Assembly (NCBI RefSeq): GCF_901709675.1
Contig: NC_051092.1
Coordinates: 11,178,491 to 11,242,490, forward strand
Source: Syngnathus acus
Lineage: Eukaryota > Chordata > Actinopteri > Syngnathiformes > Syngnathidae
Length of the DNA: 64,000 bases
Reading direction: 5' to 3'
This document shows, piece by piece, positions 44,386 through 59,080 of the stretch; the stretch's first letter is position 1; each line of letters begins with the position of its first letter. Under the pieces are notes generated by a model. That model saw only the letters and a program-made list of their open reading frames with translations, ran no database searches and had not been told where the DNA came from. The translations under genes were made by a program, and so were the position numbers.

Positions 44386-47300
44386 TTAATATTGTGCACT
44401 GGACCACAATGCAAAAGGAGATTCATGCTAAACCGTTCTGTCCTTCAGCTTCAGCATGAAATGTAATCTGATGGCCGTTTGATCCAAATTGATAGCAAAA
44501 AGGAAATTTCACTTAAGTTGTCGTCAGAGTGCAGACTTCAAGGTCAATCATTGCAAAAAGACCATTTGTGTTTGTGTGCACCCTTCAAGCTTGCTAACGG
44601 CCCGTTAACTCCTGGCACAACGTTAAATCTCGTCAACGAAACTAAGACCAGTGTGCAGAACCTGTGAGAATTCAAATGGGCGTGGGAAAGCGTGTATCGA
44701 TTCCAAATTTTCTGCACTCAGATCAGAACGAAATCTTCCAATAGTGTTGCGTGTCCGGGGCTCGACGTCGCAAATACATTTCAGTGTGTGTCAGTACAAA
44801 TTTAGGAAAAGATTTGGAAAGTGCGTTTATTGGGTACAAAATGTTCCTTGAGCATAGTGGGAGTCATCATCACGATTTGATCACTACTTTGTAGGGAATG
44901 ACTAAGCCACTGTTGCATATCACATCAAAAAATCCAAATTAGTAACTGGGGAATGTTATCAGACATCAAGTTCAAATGATGACATGAGTCTCGAGAGGTT
45001 GCTTTATTCCCTTTGGCTTTATTGTCATTCCCCCAAGCCAGTGATGCTATGAACGTGTGATGAGTGTAAAAAAAGAATTATAAGAAACTTAACTCTTACC
45101 ACCAAAAGCTTTCTTTTTTTGAACAACCAATAAAAGACCGTTACTTTTATGGGTCCGCGATGGTTTTATAATCTTTATGACATAATCAAGAGGAGTTTGA
45201 AGGTCAACAGGAGATGCGGTTTCCTGTCCTTAAACTGCACTCACAGGTCTCAAAATGTTTTTGCCTGAAATTCCTATTTGGTTCTAGTGCATCATCCAGA
45301 TCAACTGATTTCCTTCCCTCAGAATCACCGGAGGTATTTGACTCATCATTCATCACTTGCCATGACCTCTTAGCTGGAAATGCAATAATTAGCTTCGATG
45401 AAGACCCTGACGATCCTATCTTCATATTGCACAAACTCATGCTTGTCCCCTGTGATGCAACCTGAATATGCCGTCAGATTTTATTATGCTAGAAATGCTG
45501 CCGTGCAAATTCAGCAACCGGTGCTCTGTCATTTCATTAATTGATGAAATTTAAAGATTGAATTAAAATAATTTTATTAAGCTGGTATAAATGAATAGCA
45601 CTGTGTTTATTGTGGAAATTAGAAACAATGTGTTATTGACCCCCCGAATTTAACACACATTAGTGTATTTACATCTCTATTGCAGATCAACTCAAATCTG
45701 AGACGTTGCAAAACATGTTGAAAATTAACGAAATTACCTCCAAAGCTCGAAGCAAGGAAAACAACCTGACTTTATCCTCTCATGAGGGTTTTTCTTTCAA
45801 TCTTCTTTTTAATTATAGGGGAGTCTGTTGAATTGCATCAGCAGCAAAAACCTATGTATAACAGTCTCCTACTATACTCTTTGTCTTTGTTGGCTCAGCA
45901 TTACTCCCAACAGTTTCGCTTGAGCAAGTCACTCTCAATTGTTGTTTTACTGTAGATTGATATTACTAGTTGGAGCAAAAATGTGTGTGTGTGTGGGGGG
46001 GGGTCGTGTAAAGGTCAATGTAAAGAAATATGCTTCACAGTGATTGGTTGACAAATTGTGAAAAGTGAAATCCAAGAAGACCAAAACTCCTTTAAGACCT
46101 TCCAGCTCACAATTGAACCTAAACGTAGTACCTCTCAAAAAGCGTCATAAAAATGCAAGATTTGAACGGCACAGATCTTGTGACAACACAAGTTTTCCAC
46201 ACATTACGGGGGGTCCTCGGTTTATAATAGGCTGGTTTGATGTTATGAACGATGTGCAATGAATGCATATACATTCCGGTAACCCCAGCCCCCAAACAAA
46301 CACATACATCTACCAAGGAAAAACAACACGGTACTGTAAAATTACAACACATTAAACCATAAAGTCTAATTCTCACACACTCACTAATACAGTAGTGTGT
46401 TGATGAGTGCCTTCATTTATGTGTGGCTGCGTAAGTGAAATCAGGAGATGCAGTTGTTCTATCTCCTCCGGTGCCAGGTGTACGGTCGTCTTCAGTGTTA
46501 GAGCCGCATGCAGAATAAATACCGGAACATTCACAGGGTGTTCACTGGCAGAGCTAGAGGGTGGAACCTTGGAATATGTTGGAGGCCCTCAGGAACCAGG
46601 CTAGATAATTGACAATTTTTTTTTAAATTAACCCCATAGAGAACACGATGAATTGTTATCAAACGAAGTTTACCGGATCCTTAAGACCCCCCCATGGCCC
46701 CCCAACGAGAATAAAAATCCTTGTTTCGCCAGTACCTGCTGTAACCGAGCTGCAGTCAGCTGGGTCGGCCATTTCCCATGCCATTGATGTAGTCTGGTAG
46801 GAGAATCAATTTGTTCTGGGTCAATACATATGAGACCAATAAGCTTATACAATGGTTTATGGCGTAAGACTGTCTGTTGTTCGAATGCTAATTCCCACGA
46901 GCAGATGCTGTTGATATTCAATGAATGATATTCTGTCGCTGGTAAACGATGTGGTTAGGGTTAGGACAGAACGTATCATGAAACTCAAATCAATTCCAGC
47001 ATAAATAACTGGTTCATCTGTTTTTTAATATTACAACAAAAGTAAAAATCAAGGAAACACTTCGGTTTCATGTTTACACATGTATGTGATTAAAAATACT
47101 GCTTGTTAACTGTATTGGCAGCTGTGAAAAAAGCTCAGGCTTATTCCTTTTGTCTCCCTTGTTACATATGTTCCTCTAGTTTTGAAGTAGTTACTCTTTA
47201 CATCACTTTTACAAATCCCATTATTTTGGATTCCAACTCAAACCATCAATCCCATCTTGTTACATCAGTCAAGAGGAACTGAATGGAATTGTTCTTGTTT

Positions 47301-50300
47301 GACTATATTTGATGTCGCAGCCAACTTGCTAATTACTCGCCTCCAGCCAGCCGCCATTTTAATCAAATTGGGTTTCTCCTCTGTTGGACTATAGCCCTTT
47401 TCCCCATCACTATAAATACATTACAATTAAAAAGGCCGAGTGGGAAGTAGACAGGCAAAACCGCACTACATCCATCACATCATGTGACTAACCAGACCAA
47501 TACAAGAGAGGATGGGCCCGGCATGCTACGCAACAATTTCTGACATCTGCAATGGCACGTGTCGCAGACCGGTCGCCGAGGTTCTGTGCAACCCAATTTG
47601 TTGGTCATATGATGCAATATAGCCGTATGTATTTTATTTTATTTTGCGTCAGTCCAGCCGTGTGTACACAAAGATGTACAAGGTCGGAGTCACGCATTCA
47701 CCAAATACTGCAGTTGTCCCAAGGTAGGCCGGTAACATGTACTGTATGCAAGCATTTTGAAATTCAGGAGTTTCAAAAAGAGTTGTATGTGTTCTTTGTC
47801 TTTATCCCATGATTCATAATTGAGTTAATTAGCATAACTTGTCCCAAATTAAAGAGATCCCATCCTCCCCTACTGGACTTTCCTCCCCTCTGTGTCACGT
47901 AAGTTAGTGACAATTTCGAAAGTCTCCAGCCAATCCTGAATTAAAAACCGGATGCATGTCTCCAATGGCACCATGACCATGGGACCAATTACATCAAGCT
48001 TGCTGTTCTATTAAAATGAAATCCCCAACTAAAACCATATGCGTGGGTGGATTTGTAATTTTTTTAACAGTCAATGTGCTGCATGTGAAGCCTCAGTTTC
48101 AATCTCAAGGACACACACATAATTCCCAGGATATTTCCCTTGGTCCCCACACTTCTCTTGGTTCCTGGGGGGACACATGGACACACTTGCATGCAAACAG
48201 TGCTGAGGAGGAAATCTCCATGACGACTCTAATATAAAAAAAGTCCAAGCCCTCAGTTAGCCCGGGTTGAGGTTCAAGAGTGTGTGAGGAGGCCTGGTAA
48301 AATGTGCTCAAGTTTACTGTTTTTGTCTGCAATACACAGCCAGTGAATTCCAGGGCTTTGTCTTTAATTGAGGTTTACTTGAAGAGCTTTTCTCCAAAAC
48401 AATTTGAATATTCTGACGATGTATATCTGCAGTTCTTTTTTTTTACCAAAAATAATCTTATTAAGTTCAAAGAATTTTTTAGATCAGTTTGAATATGTTC
48501 AGCAAAAAACAGCATGGCCTGGGAAATCCAATTTATTCTAAATCTGATATTCATCTCGAGCTGCTTAATCGGAGGCAGAACAGGACAACCAGCATGCCAT
48601 TTGTGTTTGACTTCTTGTGCAGATATTGTAAATTCTAATTATACACCATACAATGTACATTTCATTGACACCAGGACCCCAAGTGTTTTTGTGTGTGTGT
48701 GAACTTTTAAGTTTGGCCTGGTGTCTTCCTTCGCCAAAATATTTTGAAACCTGCAAAAACCTTGAGATTTTACTGTTAATTCTTCATATTCCTCAGTCAG
48801 TGTTCTCCATAAACCAGTTCACATTTTATTGTATCCCGCTGGGAGGTGCTGGATTCATACTCTGTGTGAACGCAATGTATGTGTGTGGGCGCATGTGTGT
48901 AAGAGACCACCACGGTCACGGTTTCATTCTGTTGGATTCTATTCAACTTTTGCATGTTGGCCGGAACTTGAAAGCTCAACAACTGGTTTCCTGCATTCAA
49001 GGTTTGAGTTAGAGCCCACAAAGTGCATTTGAGCTTTTTACCTTAATGTTTCTTTGAGAATTGCGTAACTGCCCATGTGCATTATGACCTAAAGAAACGT
49101 CCAATATTTTTTGCTCTTCACCGTTTTGGGTTTTTAGATACCAAGCTTTCTCTCCAGAATGTTTTGATAGTCTGAGTTTCATTGCACCATGCTTGGATTT
49201 CAACCAAAACACGTTTTAGGCTTGACAATATACATTTTGGCAAATTGTAGTCTTGTCGGTTTAGAAAACAGTATTTATTACAATTAAAGCCTAATATCAC
49301 AATTTCACACGCTAGACAATAAGATAAACCTTTGTTTCTTCTACTTCTTCTTTTTACTTGAACATTGCGCAATATGAGCAGACTAGACTGCATTTTCTTT
49401 GCCCCACAAAACTCAACTTTGTTTCGGTCCTGACCACGGAATTCTAATAACATCGGAATCCTGGAATTTGTTTTTTGGGGGAAAATGTTATACTTCATGA
49501 ATCTCCTCCACAAAGTCCATTTAAACCCACTTTTCCTTCTTTGTAATCAGTCATTGTATTTACGATCTTCTTGCGCAACCCTGTTTCCAACTTATCACTC
49601 ATATCTTGTGATCCCGTTTTTGCTCGGCTAATCTGGTTCTGGTTTCAGACTATTCTTGTTCATATACAAAGACACCCTTGTTCGCTTCATAAGTTAACGT
49701 TGATTTATAACTTAGAAAATTACATCAAAATTGACCAAGAGGTTAAGTGCAGGCTTATGTCCTAAATGGGTCAAAAACAGAAAGACAGAAAGCAGCAAAG
49801 TCAAAAGCTCCGAAGTGACTTGAGGCCAAACACAACATTCATGTGAACCCAATAACATACTTGGCAACTTCCCATCATCTCATTTAGAGGACTGCACTCC
49901 AATTATGTGGAGAAAGTTTTGCTTGTACAGTATTTACTGATATAGTATGTCCCTTTTCCCCAGTCAGTCCTATCCTAAATATTCCAATGTACACTTACTG
50001 TAGTAGTTGGAGATTGACAATGCGCTAGATTATAGCCATTGCAGTCCCTTGTCAGACTTTTACATTTATAAACTAATTTGTGGATTTATGGGTCGTAACT
50101 CCTGCATGGTAGAATGAAGGCAAGTCCAACAATGCTGACGTTGGGCTTATAGTGTATTGATGGACACACGTGGACAAAATTCCCGGTACGACTACCACAT
50201 TTCCCATAAATCCCATTGCGCAGTGTTGTGAAACCTGAGCTCTTGCTCACCTGCAGTTGGATTAAATTACTTTTCTGTTTCCATGAGAGGCTGTGTGAAG

Positions 50301-50901
50301 GACACATGCAATAGCGCTGAGGTCATGAATACAATTGTGTTTAAACAAGATTGTATATTGATGTTAAAAATAAACATTTATTTTTGGTTTTGTACCATAT
50401 TCCAGAGGTGGGCATTCCGTTTCCCTGGGCATCCCAGTTTGCGGAATAAGGCAGGAGAAATTTTTATCCGTTCCTGCTTGCCGCCCGACTATAGTCGGGA
50501 GGTGCAGAGGACATTCCGCCACAGTTATATTGGTACTCACTCAGCAACTCACTTGTCAACAATTAGAGACAATGCTGATTTTATTTTTAAATAGCTAACA
50601 GAAGCCTCTTTTGTCAGACCATTCTTGGATCCGGCACATTCTATTATTGAATGACCCGTCATTAGGAAAAAATGCCTGAACGAGATGTTACTCTGATAGT
50701 GGAATTGCTTCATTTAGTATTTCGCCAAGGGCTCAGTAACTTTTTGGAAACCGAGAACTGTGTCTTGGCTACTGATCCGTGGGAGGTTTGATGAGCTTGA
50801 AGAGAATCTAAAAGTTGTCACTGTATTATCAAGAGGCATAGGCAAGTTTTAGCAAGTTTCAGCTTTAGACTTTAAAAGCCACATTCACTTTATTTTGGAA
50901 A

Positions 50902-50950
50902 TGAGCAACATATATATGAGCAACATATAGAGATGAGCAACATATATAAC
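50902..50950. repeat. Short tandem repeat, three copies of ATGAGCAACATATA
   Basis: Three near-identical units of about 16 bp in tandem in the intergenic gap. Confidence 0.8.
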
Positions 50951-53900
50951 AATATCTAGTATTTGTGTCACGATGTAGTGCGTTATGAGAAAAAGAGGTG
51001 AAAAGGCAACACAATGACTTGGAAATATTTGGTTAATGGTTAATGCTGTTTTTTTTGCATTTCCCGCGCATTGATCGACATCAGTGGATCATGTGCTTTA
51101 GCACATGACGCGGTGGATATTGAGGGCCTTGTTTGACCGAACAAGGAGCACAAAGGCTTTGATTCTGAAATCCCCCTTCGGCTTTTTGGTAGCGTCATTC
51201 AGATTGTATGGTGCGCATTATATAGTCTGCTTGAAGCTATGGGAATAGGCCGTGTGTTAAAGTATTGGCTAAGAAAACAGCGTCATCTTTTCATCACAAA
51301 TGATTTTATTGAACCCCTCCCTCTCTTATGTTGCTGTCATTTTGGATCAACAAGTACAGTATGTTTACTTTGATAACAACTAACAAACACCATCTGTTTT
51401 AAAATATCACTTTAATGTATGCAATGACAACTTATTCAACAATTTAAGATCCTATCGATTGAAAGTCCGTAGGCAACATAACTCGGGTCATTCGGGCTAA
51501 CAAAGCTGATCTGTTTTCTTTTTTCTTCTTTTTTTGATTAAACAATATACCCTAGGGTTCATTTGTCTAGTGTTCTTGACTGCTTCTGTCTTTACTTTTA
51601 TTGTGTATTCATTCAAGATGAAGAAACAGCAGGCTTTGTGAACAGTAAGAACTCAGAGCATAGAATAAATTAATCTAGTTTCTGTGAGATTAATTTTAAC
51701 AGACAATATTAGAATTCAAGACACTGCATTACAGAAAGACCAGGAAAAGATAGCTTTATAAATAAGATAACATCAGCTGTGGCCACCAATTTAATAGTAA
51801 CAAATGTAAAAAACGTGCCAGGGTAGATAGCCAACATACGAATTTTTATAAAATTTTCAGTAAATGAAGCTTTAGATTATTTAAAAACTATATCTTGGTG
51901 AAGAAGACATTAAGAACACAGTTAGTTGAAGTCCTTTATGTGTGACGGGTGATTTGAAAAACTTCCTGTTGACTACTAGCAGTCGACATTACTGCCCTTT
52001 CCTGTCCTTTGACACTATTTTCTATTTAGGGCTCCTTGATTGTTTCAAAATAACCCTCAATTATTTAAGCTGTTTGATATGACAACCATACTAGATGAGT
52101 CAAATGGACCACAGAAAAGATGCTTGATGGAAATTTCCCTTTTGGCTTGAACCGACCATATCTCTGTTGCTGAATCTCTCACGGGATTTTCCCTCTGAAC
52201 TCAGCACTCGCGTTGTTGTGGTGGTGGAACTTTGACACCCACTGTCCCGCCTTCGGAAAGATTTGGCGAGTGGTATTGTTTTCGTTGACCAATAATTTCC
52301 ATGAAAGCTTTTGCGTAGGTGATACAAGTGCAGAGTAAATACATAAAGAATTGTGGATTGGGGTGTTAATTTTTTCTCATTCTGTGTCAAGGGAACTACC
52401 CAGATTTTGACCCTGCCCTGTCATCCGGAGTTCTCGTACTTTTCAGAAGACCAAAAAATGTTATCTTTGCTCACCTATTAAAGTTGTATCGTCAGTATTG
52501 CAAGCCATTTTTATCACATTAGATTTGTCAATCAAATGTTTCAATAAAACACGTGTGGATTGACCAGTTGTGTCAATATGTGTGAAAAAAATATGAAATT
52601 CACCAAATTGTGAAATCCTGTAAGACATTTTGGCCTGACCCCAGCACTATATCTAATGTAAGCGCAACATTGAGAAGAACATCTTTCTCATCATCTCTCC
52701 ATTATGGTGTAATATTTAGCCACTGCATGTGCAATGATGAGATGCACTTTTCAACCATCCTGTAATTACTTTTGTATTAGTAATATGTTCCACACGAGGA
52801 GATCTTATTAGAGGAGTGCATGTGTTAAAGCTGAGTGCATTTACCAAAAGCTGCATCACAGATGAGCAGTCTCTAAATTAAATTTCATGGTGGCCTTTTG
52901 AAGTTGGGCCTTAAGTTGCATGTGTTTGTGGTTGTAAAAGGTTGTCTCTTGTAGTCGTCATCAGCAGCTCCCCCCGGGGAATTTTCAGAATGCTTTCACT
53001 GATTTGTCTCAGGTTTCAAGCACAGGGGTTAGACTGTGTTACAATTCGGCAGGCATGCAGGGTGATCTTAGCATTTGACTCACTGCAGGCAGTGAGCGGG
53101 TCAATTCAAATATCGATTACCAATCGGTTTCAATATCGGATCAATACCGACGTGATGACATGGATGCAATAGTTTCGCTCTTGTATGCACCACTCAAACA
53201 GGCAACGGTCTCGACTCACCGCTTCTGTTTCAGCGCGAAGCAGGCACAGTTTGAACCCCTCCCTCCCCTCCATCCTCCCTGCTTCTCATCTCCTATCTTC
53301 CGCCGCCAGGAGTCCACCCGCCCGCCAACACACATGGACTCATTCACAGACATACAAAGCAGCTCCCCGGACTTGTGTTCTACTTCATTTATCAGTTTGG
53401 TACTGGTTTGTCTGCTTTTTCCAGAAAGAGACTTGCACTGAAATGCAGTCTTTTTCCTATTGGATTCTCTGAACCCTCATTGAACTTTAAAATAATGTTT
53501 CTTCAACGGAAACTTTACTTAGCCATTTTCAGCAGTAAGAAATTCACAATTTGTCTATAATTTGATAGCTTCATTATTTTTCATGTACACTTAATACCTT
53601 TAAATACACATTTGCCACTTGAATATGCTCAGAGCTCCAATCAACGTTTTATGGGTTTGGTCAGGTGACATTCACAAGCTTGATCACCTTGTGCACTTTA
53701 TGGGGGGGTATTGTATTCTATTTACTAATACATTTTGTCCTTATTATTTCCTGGTTTATCATTGATAAATAATTTTAAAAGACAATAAATAATAATATAA
53801 TAATAATGATAATATAATAATAATCATTTAAATAATACCTACATGGGGAATTAAATGCGTCCGTGTGAGGTTCGCAGCAGCTGGTAGGGAAGGTGAAAGA

Positions 53901-54479
53901 AAACGTTAAGGCCAATATCGTGTCTGATGGGAGAAGATCGAGGTCTCCGTGCGGCAGAAAGCTACCCGCAGGCTACTTGAATACCAAACTCACCCGGTTG
54001 GGCTTTCAAAGTAAAGGTCTCTGGCTGCAGTGTATTTGAAATTTTAATTGTTTTACAGTACACAGCATAACTTCAATATACGATGTAGGTTAGCAGGGGG
54101 CACACATTTTGGGGCTGTTATTCTGTGTTTGCGTGACAAACCAGGTGCTCAAGAATCGGGTATGAATGTCAAACTGTAAAGTCCCAGTGAGTTCTCATTT
54201 AGGTGCTGTTATTAAAATACATGTCTGGATAACTCTGCAAACTTATTCATATAAAGTCACATTGATATATAGCTCATCAGTTCTGCTTTAAACTTGGAGA
54301 GAACAACAGGGTAAGTGTTTCGGAAGAGGAATGAATGAAAGATTTCATTTGTCAGTGCTTGTATTTATTTTGAGTTAATCTCCCAAACAAAGACAATTTT
54401 AGACATGAATTGTGTAGTTTAGTGCCCACTACGGTGAGTGGAATTCATTCTGCTCCTGAGGAGCAAACGTGAGTTGAAG

Positions 54480-54751
54480 TTTTATTTTGACAGCAAGCGG
54501 GATGTCAGCTGCATGTGCGCAACTGCGGACTTGACGTCCGAGACAGAACAACCTGTTGCGAGCTACTCTCCTCCGCAGTCTTTGCGCACACTTTGAGGAA
54601 GCAAGCACGGACGCGCGGAGCAAGTGATGGACTTCCCTTGAATGAACTTTGTTCGCTAATTCTTGATCGGATTTTCTGTCATTCCACTCAACCAGGATTG
54701 GAGCTGTGCGTACCTGACAGAGGGGTAACGAAACTGAAGGCCAGGGAAAGG
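54480..54751 (+). promoter_or_regulatory. il34: Candidate il34 promoter / non-coding first exon
   Basis: A CpG-enriched island of about 270 bp in AT-rich surroundings that ends at a good donor (GGGAAAG before GTGCGTGAC, junction 54751/54752). The next il34 exon opens with an acceptor at 60760/60761, so a non-coding exon upstream is required. This is the best candidate by composition. It is inference, without transcript support. Confidence 0.35.
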
Positions 54752-55247
54752 TGCGTGACTATTTGGAACGGATTTCGAGTGTTTTGCCACTTTCAAGTTT
54801 TACTTTCGTTTAGTGCGATAAGGTGACTGAATTTATTGGCTATGAATGGGAGTGTATGTGTTGACTAAGGACTTGTGCAACAATGACTTGCTCTATTTGT
54901 GGTGAGACCACGTGGGACATATTGTATACATAAATTACGTGCGTTAATTAGTTTAAGAGCAGTAAGAAATTTGAATTTAAAGTTGAATGTTTTGATTTGC
55001 AACGTTTCAATTCAACCCACTCATGCTGTAAAATGATTTTTTATTATTATTATACTGTAGTATGAAACTTAATGTCTTTTATCTGTCAGATGTTTCACAG
55101 TATGTTGTGTATGGATTGCGTTTTAACTTCAGTGTTGCACTTTATAATGTCACTTTTTGATCATTTGATCATTTGTTCAGGTGAGTGTCGGAGTAGTGAC
55201 GTGAACCAAGTCAAAATTGTCTAATGTATTTGTGTGTTGCTCTAATC

Positions 55248-55330
55248 CAGGGGTGGGCAAACTTTTTGAGCTCGCGAGCTACTTTTGAAATGACCAAGTC
55301 ACAAAGATCTACCCACTAAAAAAAAAAAAA

Positions 55331-55389
<59 letters not shown>

Positions 55390-55680
55390 ATCGTGAAAAA
55401 AAAGTCCTACTCCCATTCCCTATGAAAGTGATACTTCTTACTATGGCCAGCTGCCCCACTCATTTTTATACCCTTTCTTAAGTTTAAGAGAAAAAACAGG
55501 GTTCTGACAATTGGAGGGAACTCGCGAGCTAGCGTGTTTGTGTTGTGTTGTTAGTGCCGTTGTTTGTACACGCGTCAAGTGCGAAAAAAATAAAAAATAA
55601 AAAAAATAATATCACGCGATCGACCAATAGTGGCTTGGCGATCGACCGGTCGATCGCGATCGACGTATTGCGCACCCCTG
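55248..55680. mobile_element. Non-autonomous hAT-type element (complete, 433 bp)
   Basis: Flanked by a perfect 8-bp duplication CTCTAATC (55240-55247 and 55681-55688). The ends form a short terminal inverted repeat: CAGGGGTGGGCAA at the left, and the complement of the right end reads CAGGGGTGCGCAA (12 of 13). This is the classic hAT signature. The interior carries an A run, an (AT)n tract (about 55336-55386) and palindromic GATCGACC/GGTCGATC motifs. No transposase is encoded, so it is a passenger. It lies in the presumed first intron of il34. Confidence 0.9.
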
Positions 55681-58600
55681 CTCTAATCCATAGTAGACAG
55701 GATACGCAATTTCCCGATGAAGTGATTGTAAAAAACAGTTTGTCGAGTTGATTGAGGGTCACCCTGTCACTTTTTGAACACCCTCCAACTTGGAGAAAAT
55801 TTTAATACTTGTGGGATTCCGATCATATTCACATAGATGCAGTATCCTTAGATTGATACAAACAACATATTTGAACAACAAATTTTCCATTGGTCTGAAT
55901 TGTTAACTATATAGAAGAATCTGTATTGGAGGATGTTTGAGTCTTACAATGTCAATCAAAATCATTACTTTCACACCACAGTGAGCAAGTAACATGAGAA
56001 GCCATTGTTTATCTTATATCAAAAAATAGTTTCGTGAAATAGGATGTACCCGTATCCTGAACCTTACTCAACAATTGATCACTATCATTGGCTGTTGGGC
56101 AAAAATGCAAATCAGTTTGTAAGATAGAAACAGACAATGGGAAAGGAAGTGAAGCAAAAAGTATGCTATCTATGACTTGTTCCGCCTGTTTGTATTATGA
56201 GTGTGTTGGGCAAGGTTCCAGATGTGTGCAATTTTTTCACTAAAATCTGAGTGGATGGGATGGTAAACAATGACTTCTCCGTTGCAGAGGGGCAAGGTTA
56301 CGAGCAGGTATTATCGGTCCCAAATGTTGATTGACAAAAAAAACATAATTAAGCTAATGTTAAAAATATTTACAGATGAGTGGAAGGATACACAAGATGG
56401 CTGTTGTGGAATTGGAATCTATTCCCTTAAATTTAATAAAAGGTATGGTTATAGATTTTTATTTTATTCGGTATTCATTTTTTTGGAGATGGGGGGTCAA
56501 TTTGTACAGAATTAACTGGAATAATAACTGTTCTGAGATGAAGACAGGACTTGATGGTAGAGGCATTTAGCATTTAGAAGCATAGAGCATTTTATTGACT
56601 CAAAGGAACGTTGGAATAATAGTTTATAGGTCAAGTTTTGTTGCGTACTAACCAGTACATAGAGTCAAAGCCAATAAAGTGTGGTAGACAAAATTGCGAA
56701 AGAAAATGATGGAAAAAGAACATACGGTAATAAACATTTCATTGGTGTGGGGAGAATCCAAAACCAAAATAAAATCTGAATTTATGTGTAAATGGCAAAT
56801 GGAATAGAAGGCAGATGACAATGCCAGGGGGTGGCAAGTGTAAGAGTTGTATTCTAAAGGATCATTATTATGCCATGCCCAATTGAAGGAGTGGAAATTT
56901 TTCAAGGGACAGTTGGCAACCATACTTGTTGTGACCTTTCTGTGCGCCACGTTGAGGTTGCTAGGTATAACATTATGACATCAGAGAGTAGGTATGAACT
57001 CCCTGTTGATTCCTCACATTATATCACATAAAAGAGCTGTCATCGTAAAGGGACTTCTTCATAACCCTCCTGCCGTCACCGCTTTGTCGTAAGATCGTGA
57101 CGGAGGAGCTTGCAAAGGTAAAAAAAAAAAAAGTGACCCCACATTCAATGGAGCGTAAGCTTGGCACCCCGTTGACACATCCTTGATGTTCATTGCTGTT
57201 CTTTGAAAACCATGGTTGCATACTCCTGCACATGTTTTGGATTTTCCTCGTCTTAGGGTCAATCCACCATAAAACATTCCACTTCTTTTGCAAGCTGGCT
57301 TCATGTCAGTCTGTGATTTTGAAACATTCCATACAGTACAAATGTGTTCACACGCAGTTTTGATTATAGAGTGAAATGTCATTATTTATTGACTGAAATT
57401 ACACTAGGATGTGGCAAAAGGCAAAAAAGTTTGTCATATAGTTTGGGCTTGAAATACATCTTTTATCGCACCAGTCCTGGAAGTCTTTCAGACAAACCTC
57501 GCAGTGGATTGGAATTCTTCATATCAGACTGAAAAGTGCCAGGAGAATTCGGAATGGCGTACGAGTTTCTTCAGTATATTTGTCATTTCCTACTCCCCTG
57601 TCACACCAAATAAAAAATAATTCAACTCAGATTTTTAGGCAAGCCTGTGAATGATTTTGTGACCGAACATTCTGTGAAAGCATCAACAGTCATTTAATGA
57701 TCTCAACTGGCTGGCTGCTTGCCACATCTTAGCGCTGGTCTCCTTTTCAACCTTGCGCAGAAGTCATTAGTCATGTCAACACGCTCCTTTGCTGTTTTAT
57801 AAGCCACCAAGTTGCATCGTAATCACAGGGAAAATGGCTTTGAACAGTGTTGTTTTTACTTTAGCGGTCTCCTTTTTAAATGGAACTAATTAGCCTATAG
57901 GTGGCTGGTCTATAAGGGGGCCATTAGTTTTTAACTATGGGCTGTTAACAGCAAAATCTGTTCTTGGCATTTAACCCAGTGGGAAATGAATTCCTGAGAA
58001 CTACAGACCAATTGAATGATTTCTTTAAAATAACGATAAGTTTAAAAATAGTGTGTGTAAATAAGGGAGGCGTGTACAAAGTGCGTGAATCTAAGTGTAT
58101 GAGTAATAGAGTGGGAATGAGACAACCAAACAAAAAAGTTAAAGTATTTAAGAAGTGTTAGCTAAGGGCAGAGAGACAGTGATGATTAGTGAGAAGCACA
58201 CTTAAAGAGTGGGTAAGCCATGTGGATCCAATCAAGAGGATCCTCCCTGAAGGATCGACCAGAATCCACCCCAGTAGGACAGGGGAAGGGGCCGTGATAC
58301 CAGTGTGCTGCTATCAGTGGCGCCTACAGAAATTTTTCATAGGTATGGATGATGATGAGAACACAAATCTTCCCATGCCCCATTAAAAATTCATTCATTC
58401 ATTTCAGTTTTCCAGGAGTGTAAAACTTCTTTTTGTCACAGGCCACCCCGTAGTTTTTTTCCGGAGGGCTTTTATGACTGTGAACCAAAATAAATGCATG
58501 AATGTATTCCATATTGATGTATTTTTTATTTTATATTATAATTATATTGTATTTTATTTTTTAATTTATATTTTGCAAAGGTTTATGCCTCCTATGGCCT

Positions 58601-59045
58601 GCTGCCAAGATGAGAATCTTTTTTGCCTGGCACGTGGGCAAAATGGCACCCCTCTGTTAATGACAGGAAAAGAAAACTATAATAATAGTAGAAATAAAAA
58701 TGTAACGATGATCAACCAATGAAAATCAGATATCGCCTTTGTATTTGTATGCATTGATTTGCACAGACAAGAAAACAATATCAGAAAACCAATAACAGGA
58801 AGAGATTGTGCAGCTGAGATCAGGAAAAAAAACCTGCTAGGTATAAATTAATAAAAACAATAATAAAAATTAATTATAATAAAAAACACAAGTTGTGTTT
58901 ATTGAGTTTGACTCGTTGAATATGTTCTAAGCTTGGATTTAAAATCACATAAGGGTATATTTTCCTATTCATGCCCAAGTTAATTACTTAACACGTATAC
59001 CTTTCGAAACCTCTAAGGTGCGTGGATTCTCCCGTCTTGACCTCT

Positions 59046-59046
<1 letters not shown>

Positions 59047-59078
<32 letters not shown>
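59047..59078. repeat. (AC)16 microsatellite
   Basis: Sixteen uninterrupted AC units in the presumed first intron of il34. Confidence 0.95.

Positions 59079-59080
<2 letters not shown>

Larger units (their letters stand above)
41246..54430. other. Gap between sf3b3 and il34, no gene recognised
   Basis: About 13 kb of AT-rich sequence. No open frame on either strand shows a protein I recognise or credible exon flanks. It holds repeat copy 2 at 44171, a short tandem repeat at 50902 and AT-rich low-complexity sequence at about 53765-53835. Regulatory elements for sf3b3 or il34 may be present but cannot be seen from one sequence. Confidence 0.6.

Noticed and set aside
45204-45465. Overlapping open frames on both strands, acidic on the plus strand (FDEDPDDPIF)
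   Set aside because: This looked like a possible transposase remnant, but no motif order or flanking repeats support a family.
53160-53472. Two overlapping plus-strand open frames of about 90 codons
   Set aside because: Low-complexity Ser/Pro-rich translations from a pyrimidine-rich stretch, with no splice context and no similarity recognised.
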